DNA of 64,000 bases from Liolophura sinensis (GCF_032854445.1 NC_088295.1:48039385-48103384); one strand, 5' to 3'. Counted from the stretch's first letter, positions 46,659 through 57,862 are shown. The notes: generated by a model from the letters alone, not told the origin. Numbers and translations: made by a program.

Positions 46659-48755
46659 TACACACAACTGATTAAAAGTAGAGAAAAATAAAGACGATAG
46701 CTTCCTCCCTTCTTCAAGTATGTTTCAAGCTTCTGAGAGAAGACTGTGGCAGGTGCTTGAGATATACATTTTAAACGTACGCACCAGGCGTCTGTAATAT
46801 TTTTGAAAAATTTTATTACAAACCTTTGTGGCTGAGTATTACAAAGCCGTGTGAACGGAATATCTCTCTAAAGAGAAGCATGTCGCATGATGCATGTCTC
46901 TTACAAAATATTAAAGAGTATCTTTCTTAAAAATACATGACTTATAGTGCACCATTTCAGTAAAGGACAATGGCATATTTGAGGCAATGGTAAAGTCTGA
47001 CTCGGTATATTGGTAAGATATATGTGAACCAGCTTAGTTTCTAGCTGATTCATTTGAGTCACGACTAACAATGTAACAATAGTTCGGAAAAGACAATCAG
47101 TCAAATACCAGACCGGAACTGAGTGCTTGAGAATCAGTTCTCAGGATAATTAGTTCTCTAAAAACCGTTAGTGGGCTTACAGTGCCATTACTTTTAAAGA
47201 TTAGAATACGAAAGCTGAATGGCAGAGGTGCCTACATACCATCGGGACGTGCTGGGCAGCCTTAGGAAACTGATCACTCAGCCATTAGTAAGTTACGCGA
47301 CTCATTAGCGAGGGGGCGTCACTAATTCTCCTACCGACTACGTCAAACGTCTTTTTAACATTAGTGCCAATTTTGAACTGCCATGTTTTATCTAATACCA
47401 CATCTGTTATCCACTATGTTGGTATTTCTCTTGGTACAAAAAAAATGTCAGATTTAAAGAAATTTGTCTGTTGGGTCTCAAATTCAAGCTCGCCGGTGGG
47501 TTTGGAACGCATATAAAATTCTTGATGTCCCCCTCATTTTCCCAATTGTAATTAATAGCAAATGTGAATTTATGTCACTTAACTTTGGCATAACAAGACT
47601 TATATTAAATTTTATATATTTTAATATATCAAGCTTGCAATCATAATTCTGGCAGACAATTCCGTTGGTCAGCACAAATCGGATGGCTATAACGTATATA
47701 ATTTTGAGTACTAAACAACTCTTAACCAGTTGTGGATCATCAGCAATGTTCTGCAAAATCTTTCCATCCACTGCATAAAACAACTTTATAAGACCTCACA
47801 ATTTCAAATACACGTCGTATAGTCATTTTGCTGCTAGGCCATATTGGTAAACGCCATGGTACAGTGATACACGCATTTGGAGACGCCTGGCATGTTTGCA
47901 TTCCCTCCTGAAACCAAATATAAGCTAGCTGACAGAGCTTGCCCGAGTGGTATACGAGGTGTAATAAGCGGTCGAGATAACATCTGACCGAGTGACGGAG
48001 ATATATGACAAACGGCCTCGTACTTCGCGATTGGTTCGGTCGACACATCTTTGGCTGCATATGCTGTTGTTGAACAGGACCCGCGATACATCGCCACTTT
48101 CTCTGACAAATCGCGCTAAGCTTTCAACGAGACACCGTTCATTTGCCTGACAGATAGGTCTAGACCATGCGAGATTCGTAAGATACGTTTGAAAAATTGC
48201 CCTACACGTCCGAGTTAGAAGACAGAATACTGAATAAATCTTTTACAATGTTACATACGTTGTCTGAAAGTTTCAATTATTTTCCTGGATATATAACAAA
48301 AAGCTCAAATTCTAAGATTTGGCATAGCTTTACGTTCCTTTCTTCATCTCTGCGTTTGTTTCACTCTGAATCTGACGGCCATCTTAATAATTAAGACGGA
48401 CGGCGGTGGAGATCCACTAAGGAGAGATAACACGCTGGTTTACTCTGCGATCTTTCAGTCATAAAGAACATGCTTTATGCCTGAAAATGACACCGAGTAA
48501 CGAGGCGTTGGTGATAGACAAGGGCCAAGGCGCCGCTGTATAATCTGCTGCACCAGATCCCGACCCTCGGCAAACGTTGTCTGGTGTGCATTGTGCTAAT
48601 GGAACGTTCTAAATCCCATGCGCACCATGAAACTAGCTCACAAACCATATACTTGCTGATATATGCGTTTTTAAGCATGCTATAAAGGGAATTTAAAGCC
48701 TATTTTTTATTTCCGTTTCCATATATTTTATACCTGTTTTTTTACTCATTTTTTT
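46659..48755. other. Unique stretch, no gene recognised
   Basis: Overlapping minus-strand frames at 47740-48109 (106 and 91 codons) have no recognised domain. No repeat was recognised before 48756. Confidence 0.35.
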
Positions 48756-48842
48756 ATTTATTTGTTTGTTTATGGTGTTAAACGTCATACGCACCTATAT
48801 TTTCACGTGTACGCTGGTGGTCTTTATGTGTAGAGGAAACCC
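48756..48842 (-). mobile_element. Eroded SINE 3' relic
   Basis: The plus strand reads TTTGTTTATGGTGTTAAACGTCATACGCACCTATATTTTCAC then GTACGCTGGTGGTC and GAGGAAACCC. Reverse-complemented, this follows the order of the family 3' domain. It is strongly diverged, and its family assignment is uncertain. Confidence 0.55.
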
Positions 48843-48997
48843 TGGGTTGTGAAAAAATGACTGTTCGGCAAGTTATCGACGAAGAGTTTCCCATGCATGT
48901 GTGTTGTGCGGACCAGTTGTAATCAACGAAAGCTATACTGTGCAAACCAAGTTCACATGTTGTCATCAAGTTCACACAAGTAATACGGGGAATCTAT

Positions 48998-49255
48998 TTA
49001 TCTGATTGGTGTTTTACGCCGTTCTCAAGAATATTTCACTTATACGACGGCGGTCAGTATTATGGTGGGTGGACACTGGGTACAGCCCGGGGGAAACCCA
49101 CGACCATCCACAGGTTGCTGTTAGACCTTCTCACGTATGGCGGGAGAAGAATCCAGCATGAGCTGGACTTGAACTCACAGCGCCCGCATTGGTGTGAAGC
49201 TTCTGTGTTATTACGCTGCGCTGGCGCGGTAATCAACTGAGCCCCCGCTGGGGAA
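48998..49255 (-). mobile_element. SINE family 1, near full-length copy
   Basis: On the minus strand: a head with GGGGGCTCAGTTGATTACCGC (A-box-like), B-box region GTGAGTTCAAGTCCAGC, the body, then GTCGTATAAGTGAAATATTC, GGCGTAAAACACCAATC and a short AGATAAATAGA tail. A possible imperfect target duplication is GGGAATCTAT (48988-48997) and GGGAATTTAT (49251-49260). It is diverged at the head end, so the boundary is approximate. Confidence 0.92.
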
Positions 49256-49260
49256 TTTAT

Positions 49261-50435
49261 CAATTCTCTCTCCAAAGCTGGTTTTGAACTAGAACATTAG
49301 GTTCATGCATGCTTCGGTGAGCATTCCGATGATAGCGATTTAGTCAATTCGCTCATTGTGCTCCATATTTTAGATATATTGTGAATATTTCATTTGCCAA
49401 TAACACCTCAGGCATGTTGAAGGTCACAAAAACAAGGAGTTTATTCCGTATATTATGCTGCAATTATAGGTATCTCGTTTTGGGTATCTCGAAGTGTAAC
49501 ATTTCAGTTTATTTAGACAGCAGCCAGAATAAAATCTTTACAAAATCGCAACAAAATACGGATTGGATTAGACGTCATTTAATGTCACGAAATCACACAC
49601 AAAAGTCACACACTTTAAAGATTGCGAGAGAAAAAACAAGAGATCGTTTTATTTATATGTTATAAATCGGCCATGATATCGGCTTGCCGGTATGGTGTAT
49701 ACTTACGATGATCCCCTCGTGCCCTCATGTCTTCAATCGTTGATGACACGGGAATAGGGGTTTTACAAGATCACCTTACCGTGTGTGCGGCAGCTGTATA
49801 AGAGGCAATCCGTTTTATAGCCGGGAATAATGGAATAGCCCACTGAAACAGTATCACCATCAGTCTGAAATTATAGACGGCACTCGGGCATAAAATTAAA
49901 GCCCTGGTAGCCGATATAGTTTCGGATAAATACAAATTCCAATGCGGATCGAGTAATCGGTTAGAATAAATCACCTTGGCACGTCGCAAATAGCGCAATA
50001 TTGCCCGGCGAACTGACATAATGACATTGCGATATCCAACAGCTTGTCAATGCATTGGAAACTCAATCTAGCCAATTACCCACAATAAAATGCGGAATCC
50101 TATATGTCCCAAAATATACCGCAGTATACACTGGACTAACTCAACTTGCCAGCGATATAAAAAAAAATTGACGTTGTGAATTCCAGAGCAACGGTGATCG
50201 AGGGTTAATATATACAACGGAACGCACCTGCACGCACTTATATGAAACATACAAGGTATAGATAATAGACCCTCTGCTTCGTCAATAATACGATTCTCTG
50301 ACCCGCAGCTTGCCTCAGTATATACCATAATATAACCATTCCCATTGCCGGTGTACAGATATCCTTTAATGAAAGAGTCTTATAATGCTATAATTTGAGT
50401 CTTATTTATACTGTCAGACTAATTCCATGTGACTG
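49261..50435. other. Unique stretch, no gene recognised
   Basis: Frames up to 94 codons (49381-49665, plus) are unrecognised. The last 35 bases before the satellite (50436-50470) recur inside the array. Confidence 0.4.
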
Positions 50436-50468
50436 AGACTGAGAGTTGTCGTATGTGCATACCACTGA

Positions 50469-52299
50469 GGTACCATATGTCCACATCACTGCTTTAGTTT
50501 CGCTGACATATAGTGAAACATTACTTGGTTACATATGTCCACATCACTGCTTTAGTTTCGCTGACATATAGTGAAACATTACTTGGTTACATATGTCCAC
50601 ATCACTGCTTTAGTTTCGCTGACATATAGTTAAACATTACTTGGTTACATATGTCCACATCATTGCTTTAGTTTCGCTGACGTATAGTTAAACCTTACTT
50701 GGTTACATATGTCCACATCACTGCTTTAGTTTCGCTGACATATAGTTAAACATTACTTTAGACTGAGAGTTGTCGTATGTGCATACCACTGAGGTTACAT
50801 ATGTCCACATCATAGCTTTAGTTTCGCTGACATATAGTTAAACATTACTTGGTTACATATGTCCACTGCTTTAGTTTCGCTGACATATAGTTAAACATTA
50901 CTTGGTTACATATGTCCACATCATTGCTTTAGTTTCGCTGACGTATAGTTAAACATTACTTGGTTACATATGTCCACATCACTGCTTTAGTTTCGCTGAC
51001 ATATAGTGAAACATTACTTGGTTACATATGTCCACATCACTGCTTTAGTTTCGCTGACATATAGTTAAACATTACTTGGTTACATATGTCCACATCACTG
51101 CTTTAGTTTCGCTGACATATAGTTAAACATTACTTGGTTACATATGTCCACATCACTGCTTTAGTTTCGCTGACATATAGTTAAACATTACTTGGTTACA
51201 TATGTCCACATCACTGCTTTAGTTTCGCTGACGTATAGTTAAACATTACTTGGTTACATATGTCCACATCATTGCTTTAGTTTCGCTGACGTATAGTTAA
51301 ACATTACTTGGTTACATATGTCCACATCACTGCTTTAGTTTCGCTGACATATAGTTAAACATTACTTGGTTACATATGTCCACATCACTGCTTTAGTTTC
51401 GCTGACATATAGTTAAACATTACTTGGTTACATATGTCCACATCACTGCTTTAGTTTCGCTGACATATAGTGAAACATTACTTGGTTACATATGTCCACA
51501 TCACTGCTTTAGTTTCGCTGACGTATAGTTAAACATTACTTGGTTACATATGTCCACATCATTGCTTTAGTTTCGCTGACGTATAGTTAAACATTACTTG
51601 GTTACATATGTCCACATCACTGCTTTAGTTTAGCTGACGTATAGTTAAACATTACTTGGTTACATATGTCCACATCACTGCTTTAGTTTCGCTGACATAT
51701 AGTTAAACATTACTTGGTTACATATGTCCACATCATTGCTTTAGTTTCGCTGACATATAGTTAAACATTACTTGGTTACATATGTCCACATCATAGCTTT
51801 AGTTTCGCTGACGTATAGTTAAACATTACTTGGTTACATATGTCCACATCACTGCTTTAGTTTGCTGACATATAGTTAAACATTACTTGGTTACATATGT
51901 CCACATCACTGCTTTAGTTTCGCTGACATATAGTTAAACATTACTTGGTTACATATGTCCACATCACTGCTTTAGTTTCGCTGACATATAGTTAAACATT
52001 ACTTGGTTACATATGTCCACATCACTGCTTTAGTTTCGCTGACGTATAGTTAAACATTACTTGGTTACATATGTCCACATCATTGCTTTAGTTTCGCTGA
52101 CGTATAGTTAAACATTACTTGGTTACATATGTCCCACATCACTGCTTTAGTTTAGCTGACGTATAGTTAAACATTACTTGGTTACATATGTCCACATCAC
52201 TGCTTTAGTTTCGCTGACATATAGTTAAACATTACTTGGTTACATATGTCCACATCATTGCTTTAGTTTCGCTGACATATAGTTAAACATTATTTGGTT
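50469..52299 (+). repeat. Satellite-like array, about 31 copies of a 58-bp unit
   Basis: The unit has GGTTACATATGTCCACATC, TGCTTTAGTTTCGCTGAC, RTATAGTKAAACATTACTT. Unit starts were tracked at 50469, 50527, 50585, 50643, 50701, then 50793 after an insertion, and onward to 52238. Nearly all units are exactly 58 bases. Exceptions: one of 53 (50851), one of 57 (51832) and one of 59 (52121). Variant positions are CACT/CATT/CATA after CCACAT, GACATAT/GACGTAT, AGTGAAAC/AGTTAAAC and TTTCGC/TTTAGC. The array ends by degenerating at TATTTGGTTATAG. There is no coding potential and no unique spacers. Confidence 0.98.
50760..50794 (+). repeat. Copy of the array's left flank inserted within the array
   Basis: AGACTGAGAGTTGTCGTATG and the following bases up to CACTGAGG at 50760-50794 are identical to 50436-50470, just outside the array. 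The distance is 324 bases, i.e. five 58-bp units plus 34. This indicates a duplication that included flanking DNA plus about five units. Confidence 0.93.
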
Positions 52300-52706
52300 A
52301 TAGATACTTGTTGGAGATTTTGATGCCAGCTGGTGTGATAGTCATGCAGGTGCAGGAATCTACATGCGGCAGTGCTGTATAAGAATTTCGTCCACTGTCG
52401 TTCTGAACGAACTTCTCATACTTATTTGAGTTTCAGTTGTAGGACTTTTTTAAATTTTATAGACCATCCAAGAGCTGCAGAAGCATCAGACGCGTTATTA
52501 GTATTGTCAACATTATAGAAATAAGCTTTACAGGCGTTACTATTGTGGCAAGCCTTTACAGTAGCTTACATGCACGGTGGAAATGTTGGTAAATCAAGGA
52601 GCTCTGGCTTAAATCAACATTAGCAGAAAGTATATTAAGCAGAACGCGTGTAGCACATATACTTTTTGGTTTAAAATGTGGTATAAGCATCATCGTAGAA
52701 TTATGT
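52300..52706. other. Unique spacer, no gene seen
   Basis: AT-rich sequence with short frames only. No repeat was recognised. Confidence 0.4.
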
Positions 52707-52720
52707 GCGTATAATAAAGA

Positions 52721-52989
52721 TTTTTTCTTTTTTTTTTTGATTGGTGTTTTACGCCGTACTCAAGAATATTTCACTTATACGACGACGGCCAGCATTATGG
52801 TGGGCGGAAACCGGGCAGAGCCCGGGGGAAACCCACGACCATCCGCAGGTTGCTGCCAGACCTTCCCACATACGGCCGGAGAGGAAGCCAGCATGAGCTG
52901 GACTTGAACTCACAGCGACCGCATTGGTGAGAGACTCCTGGGTCATTACGCTGCGCTAGCGCGCTAACCAACTGAGCCACGGAGGCCCC
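52721..52989 (-). mobile_element. SINE family 1, full-length copy with perfect 14-bp target duplication
   Basis: GCGTATAATAAAGA at 52707-52720 and 52990-53003 flanks it exactly. The minus strand carries the complete head (GGGGCCTCCGTGGCTCAGTT; A box TGGCTCAGTTGG), B-box region GAGTTCAAGTCCAGC, the intact CCCGGGCTCTGCCCGG core and the 3' domain. The tail is unusual: instead of (AAAT)n it is an A-rich run with one G (poly(T) at 52721-52738 on the plus strand). The near-consensus body points to recent insertion. Confidence 0.97.
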
Positions 52990-53003
52990 GCGTATAATAA
53001 AGA

Positions 53004-54100
53004 AGCTAGTAATCTGTATGACTCACCAACATGTTTGGTTGCATATCATGTTTGGTTGTGCTGGTTTTTCCGTAAATACATGCAAGTGTTACGCATAGCG
53101 GTCATATACAGGCAGATATCAATGAATAGCGATATATAGTAAGCACATCTAACAGATGGTTTAATAGCGTCGCTATGAGCAGCACTGTCTCGATGACAGA
53201 TCACTGTCAGGCGTTCTAGATTACAGGGGCTAGACTGGATAAATAGGTACAAAAACACGCAACCGGCGCTTTATGTCTTCCCTCAGATCTTATCAGTCTT
53301 GGACTGGTTCTCCACTTCTGGGCGGTTTGTTCAGGTGCTAAAAGGTCATCGTGGTAGTTTGACAAATTTACCTTTGACATGTTATCGGTGAGAAATCTTG
53401 GTTGGGGTCATCAGTTATATACATGAAATGAGCTAAAATAGAGTCGGCGTCTCCTGAACGTCAACGCCTTCAAACATTTTCAACTATCTCTGGATTTATA
53501 ATGAAGGCCCGTGACTGGCGTATAGTCTATACATATATGAAAACAGGACATTAAGAATGAACAAACCGCAGCTATTGTCAGACTACATTTGTAATACGAT
53601 CTCACAATTTTAAGCAGTAGGATACAATTTCATTAAAGTGATCAGGCAGAGAAATGACGCAACTGCAAAAGTGGTAGTGCTCCTCAAACCTTGAACATGG
53701 CCCTGCACCGTCATAAGTAGGCCTACCATGCATTCGACTAACACGAAGTAAGACAGGTGTGAAGTCCGTCAGCCTAATGAATACAAGAGTTGCAACACGG
53801 TCGCTCCCATATAACAGACTACAGCGTGAAGAGTAAAACCAGAGCACCGACAACAGTGGGATATTTCACATGTGCTTGGTCTAACGTAGCCAGTGAAATC
53901 CGGCCTCTCCTCAGTTTACCTCAGTTAGGGTTGTGTTCTAACTATTCATGTAAATAATTAGAAAGTATAACAACTTATACAGCCCCTAATACCATGGCTT
54001 AACTAGAGTTATGTAAAATATGCAGAAATGTTAATAGTTAACATTAACAAATGTTTTAGACGTCTGTGGACTGGAATTACTTAAAGTGCTGTGCTGTCGT
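53004..54100. other. Unique stretch, no gene seen
   Basis: Short frames only (up to 83 codons). No repeat was recognised. Confidence 0.4.
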
Positions 54101-54111
54101 CAGATTTAAGA

Positions 54112-54220
54112 TTCATTTATTTATTTCATTGGTGTTTTACGCCGTACTGAAGAATATTTCACTTATACCACGGCAGCCAGCATTATATGGGAGGAAAACG
54201 GGCAGAGTCAGAGGGAAATC
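54112..54220 (-). mobile_element. SINE family 1, 5'-truncated copy with likely target duplication
   Basis: On the minus strand: a CTCTGACTCTGCCCG-like core, then ATAATGCTGGCTGCCGTGG, TATAAGTGAAATATTCTTCAG and GGCGTAAAACACCAATG with an AAATAAATAAATGA tail. CAGATTTAAGA (54101-54111) and CACATTTAAGA (54221-54231) flank it with one mismatch. This supports insertion in truncated form rather than later deletion. Confidence 0.9.
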
Positions 54221-54231
54221 CACATTTAAGA

Positions 54232-55055
54232 GACAATAACATAAAAGCAATACAAAGAAAATTAAACAGGCCTCGGGAATGCTGAGTCAACTATCAGAAT
54301 CGTGGTTTCTGCAAGTAAAACTTAATCTTTTTGTGCCTAGTTTGTGTACTCGGTATTTAAGCACGAAGGTCGAGAATGTAACAATCATGGCGGTCAGTCT
54401 TTACTTATATATAGTTGCATGTACATAATGCTAGATGTACACGTGTTATTCCACTTTAAGACACCAATAAGTACATGTGTATTTACACACACACTGATGG
54501 AGAAGCCATAGTGGTACCCTGCCAACTGTGCCCTGCAAACTTACTTAGAACTAGACGCCATCCCGAAATGCAATGAAACAATAACAGAAACAGGTGTCCA
54601 CATATGGGGCACAGTATCGCGTCAGATTGATATCTCTCTCAGAGTGACTGCCTCTAATTGGCTTAGAACTGACAGTAGAGGGTCACTGTGCGCGGTATAG
54701 GGCGGTCCTAGGTGTACCACACAGGTTATTCTTGGTCTTTGTCCTGAGCACTACAATCCCCATTTTCTACCATGTTTGCTCAGTAAATATATTAACAATG
54801 ACTATGAAGCGGGACAAATCATTAAGTGTTGCTCTCTTGGAGTACCTTTGTGATGGGCTGTGAAAAGGCAACGCGCTGGCCTGAGAAAGAGTGTCACTTG
54901 GCACAAAGAGTTAGATGGGAGAGAAAATATATAGGGGCGCATCACGGTGCTGAACGAGATTGCTCGGTGAGATTCATCAGGTACTATGGGTCGACTGCAA
55001 TAACGAAGAATTGCTAAAGACTTGATCGATTCTGTAACTTTTGCCCACGCTGTAG
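54232..55055. other. Unique stretch, no gene seen
   Basis: Mixed composition with short frames. No repeat was recognised. Confidence 0.4.
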
Positions 55056-55094
55056 ATTGATCGATTGGTGTTTAACGCCGTGCTCAAGATTTCT
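55056..55094 (-). mobile_element. SINE family 1, tail-end fragment
   Basis: ATCGATTGGTGTTTAACGCCGTGCTCAAGAT on the plus strand is the complement of the family 3' end (CTTGAGTACGGCGTAAAACACCAATC). Only about 40 bases remain. Confidence 0.7.
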
Positions 55095-56246
55095 GTCAAT
55101 TTTGTCATTTGGTCGTTAGGGTTGGGTGGACGAATCCCGAGTGCATTGGTTTGACCACCGACGTTCACCAGATACAGGCATGTACATACCTGATAACTCT
55201 CCTGACTTATGGCCACAGGCGAATATGCACAGCAGTGTTTTGAATATAACAATGCAAATCATCATATTTCGTCGATTTTTAAATTCCCTGTTTTGTAAAA
55301 TTCCGCTGATCTAATCTTTAAGAACATTAAAACTTTACGTAGTTTACAAAGAATTCAGCGCCGTTTTTCCACTTGTGTCATTGGGACTTGTCGAATGAAA
55401 ATATCACAAAATCTATATCTCATACTATTTGTACATTTCGACTTAAATGAAATGAAAATTTTAGTTCATGTGTTTCAACTTTGCTGCATTTAGCAAGTCG
55501 CTGTACAGGACTGAACACACAGTATACAAGCAACCTATAGGCCTAAGAGCAACGTATGTGAACATCGAATGTAATACCGGCGGTTCAAGTAGACTGAAAA
55601 TCTGTCGTAAACTACACTACGTCATCTATCATCCGAAGATAAATGACGATTTAAATGCTGTCACCTCTGGGCCCTAAGGATATTCTATTGTCTGAACATT
55701 TGTTTCTTCATGCTCATTGCACACAGAAAAGTCTAGTACTCTTAACCCATCTATAGTCTTCTTGCAAAAGACATGCCATGTGAATTTAAGCTGATACATT
55801 ATTTGCGTCAAATGTATTTGACACAAGCAATTCAGTCTGGATTTTCTAGTATATACTTTAGTTTTCTTCCACTGTTATCTAACATAACAGTTTACTGAAT
55901 GCATCTGTAAACTTGAGGAAATTGGCTTTCATCTATAGCCTCATAAATTAGTTTACCGCTGTGTTTTTTAATCTACACGACGCTTACAAAGTCGAACTAA
56001 AGACATTTTACGTTATGGAGCAGTTCATGAAGTATTCGCAAAAAAACTAAAATGTTCTGACTGGTAATCTTGTGTTGGTACAAACCAACCATCAAGACAT
56101 TTATAAAACATTACACATATTGGAAAATGTTGTGTTTAAATATTTATAATTTGCTTGTCGAAATTACTAATAAAAGGAATAACAAGGGATTTTGGGGGTA
56201 TTGCCTTTACTCTCTATGCTATAGTATGATATTCTTGTTGAGATAC
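55095..56246. other. Unique stretch, no gene recognised
   Basis: One plus-strand frame (from about 55320 to the stop at about 55490) encodes a basic peptide with RIQRRF and many hydrophobic residues. It recalls the C-terminal part of some LINE reverse transcriptases only vaguely, so no element is called. Other frames are short. Confidence 0.3.
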
Positions 56247-56258
56247 CTCTTCTACATA

Positions 56259-56537
56259 TTTATTTATTTATTTATTTATTTATTTGATTGGTGTTTTACG
56301 CCGTACTCAAGAATATTTCACTTATACGACGGCGGCCAGCATTATGGTGGGTGGAAACCGGGCACAGCCCGGGGGAAACCTACGACCATCCGCAGGTTGC
56401 TGCCAGACCTTCCCACTTACGGCCGGAGAGGAAGCCAGCATGAGCAGGACTTGAACTCACAGCGACCGCATTGGTGAGAGGCTCCTGGGTCATTACGCTG
56501 CGCTAGCGCGCTAACCGACTGAGCCACGGAGGCCCCT
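56259..56537 (-). mobile_element. SINE family 1, full-length copy with 12-bp target duplication and long tail
   Basis: CTCTTCTACATA at 56247-56258 and 56538-56549 flanks it exactly. On the minus strand it has the complete head with A box TGGCTCAGTCGG, the GCGCGCTAGCGC stretch, a B-box region GAGTTCAAGTCCTGC, the CCCGGGCTGTGCCCGG core, the 3' domain and an (AAAT)n tail of about 7 units. With the copies at 30895 and 52721 it is among the least eroded copies. The 135-codon frame crossing it is a translated SINE. Confidence 0.97.
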
Positions 56538-56549
56538 CTCTTCTACATA

Positions 56550-56760
56550 CCACTCAAAGACAAGTCTCAACTTGTTCAGTATGTATTAGAAGCTAAAGAG
56601 ATACAGAATCGACAATGATTGGCTGACAGTGGACATAGGATTTCCTGGGTTAAACGCTGCAGCTTTGGTCACGCTTTAATAAATGTCTAAAATTCAGCTT
56701 AGGCTAGACATAGCGTGGACTTGACTTTCTCTCACGCAAGCCAATCAGAATTGATTTCGT
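56550..56760. other. Unique spacer
   Basis: Nothing recognised. It ends at repeat A copy 3. Confidence 0.4.
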
Positions 56761-56892
56761 ATCCCTTCAGTCATGGTGCAAGGGGCGTGTAAATTGCTAT
56801 TATTTAAGCATTTACATGAAAAGTTAGATAAAACCCTGACTGAGGTACATTGACAGGAGACCGTAGTTCACCGGTTACGTGTGATCACCATA
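56761..56892 (+). repeat. Unnamed interspersed repeat A, copy 3
   Basis: TCAGTCATGGTGCAAGGGGCG, TGTAAATTGCTA, ATTTAAGCATTTACATG, AAAAGTTAGATAAAACC, CTGACTGAGGTACATTGAC and CCGGTTACGTGTGA occur in the same order as in copies 1, 2 and 4. It ends near GTGATCACC, and the 5' part of copy 1 is not recognisable upstream. Confidence 0.75.
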
Positions 56893-57540
56893 AAATTCAG
56901 TGGATGATACTCAAGTCCGGATTAAAGCAAATACTGAGCTTAACCCAGAATCACTTTGGAGTAAATGTCTGTGTATTTCAATTATTCGCGGCTTAAAAAC
57001 GGATTAACTAGTTACCCCTCCCCACCCCCAATATGATTTAAATATGGATGTTGAATTCAGCGGACACCCGGGTCTTTAACTCTCTTCAACACTTTGTAAC
57101 AATAAAATACATTATGCTTAATCAAATTGAACAAATCTCGGACTTGCCACGTGTTTGTCCGAGACTCGGGGAGACTTCTCGCCTGTGGCGCAGGTTTGTT
57201 ATTTAAGGCTCGTGTTCTGTTGTAGAACAAACACTGGCTGACAAGTGTCAAAGATTCGGGCATGGTATGAGATACCGGCGGGGTCATGCGGTTATACTCT
57301 GTTCTCACCTACCACATACTACCAACTGGTCGACAAACACAACACGTATAATCATGAATAAAAAGTAAAACAATTTTAAAATGAGTAAAGTATTTTGTCG
57401 TTTGTCATTTAGAGTGGTACTGTCTTCATCCCACCCACCCCCGTCCAAAATGACAATAGACCACGCTTTTGAAAGCTTTCCTTTCATTATGGCGGTCAAT
57501 GAAAGGCTATGCATGGTAACTTTATTAAAACTATAGACCT
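56893..57540. other. Unique spacer, no gene seen
   Basis: Frames of 83 and 69 codons on the minus strand are unrecognised. No repeat is seen until the family-2 SINE. Confidence 0.4.
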
Positions 57541-57704
57541 ATATTTACTCCGGGTCAACCAGTTCTGTCTCCTTACCCTAACCACTCAGTGCTGAATGCC
57601 GAGCGAAGCAACAGCAAGTAACCATTTTTAAAGTCCTTGGTATGACCCAACCCACGCCTCCGGACTTCGCTGCGGACGCTCTAACCATAACGTCACGGAA
57701 GCCG
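57541..57704 (-). mobile_element. SINE family 2, 3'-truncated or eroded copy
   Basis: The complement reads CGGCTTCCGTGACGTTATGG, TTAGAGCGTCCGC (A-box-like), GGGTTGGGTCATACC (B-box-like), AAAAATGGTTACTTGCTG, CTCGGCATTCAGCACTGAG and ACTGGTTGACCCGG. The order is the same as at 46405-46560, which establishes family 2 as repeated. The distal half of the body and the tail are not recognisable. Confidence 0.72.
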
Positions 57705-57814
57705 TCAGTATTGGTATAGTATAGTGTGGTATATCCCAGGTTCTGGATAAAATGTGTACATAAGATATTTAATTCTCGTCTGTGACATGATACAGCAGGT
57801 CAGCGTCAAATGAA

Positions 57815-57862
57815 TGAGATATTCTTAAGTTGGGCGTAACCACCGGTGAAACAAGTGAGTGA
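57815..57862 (+). mobile_element. Possible SINE 3' relic
   Basis: TGAATGAGATATTCTTAAGTTGGGCGTAACCACC resembles the GTGAAATATTCTTGAGTACGGCGTAAAACACC 3' end, with substitutions. Short, and therefore tentative. Confidence 0.4.

Noticed and set aside
50469-52299. CRISPR-like array
   Set aside because: The whole 58-base unit repeats with no unique spacers, and the context is eukaryotic SINE-rich DNA. It is a satellite or minisatellite.
55320-55490. Possible LINE reverse-transcriptase C-terminal remnant (RIQRRF)
   Set aside because: The resemblance is limited to a few basic residues. No RT core motif (such as YxDD) and no other LINE sequence was found around it.
56070-56477. 135-codon plus-strand frame
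   Set aside because: More than half of it runs through the AAAT tail complement and body of the reverse-strand SINE at 56259-56537. The remainder is AT-rich with no domain.
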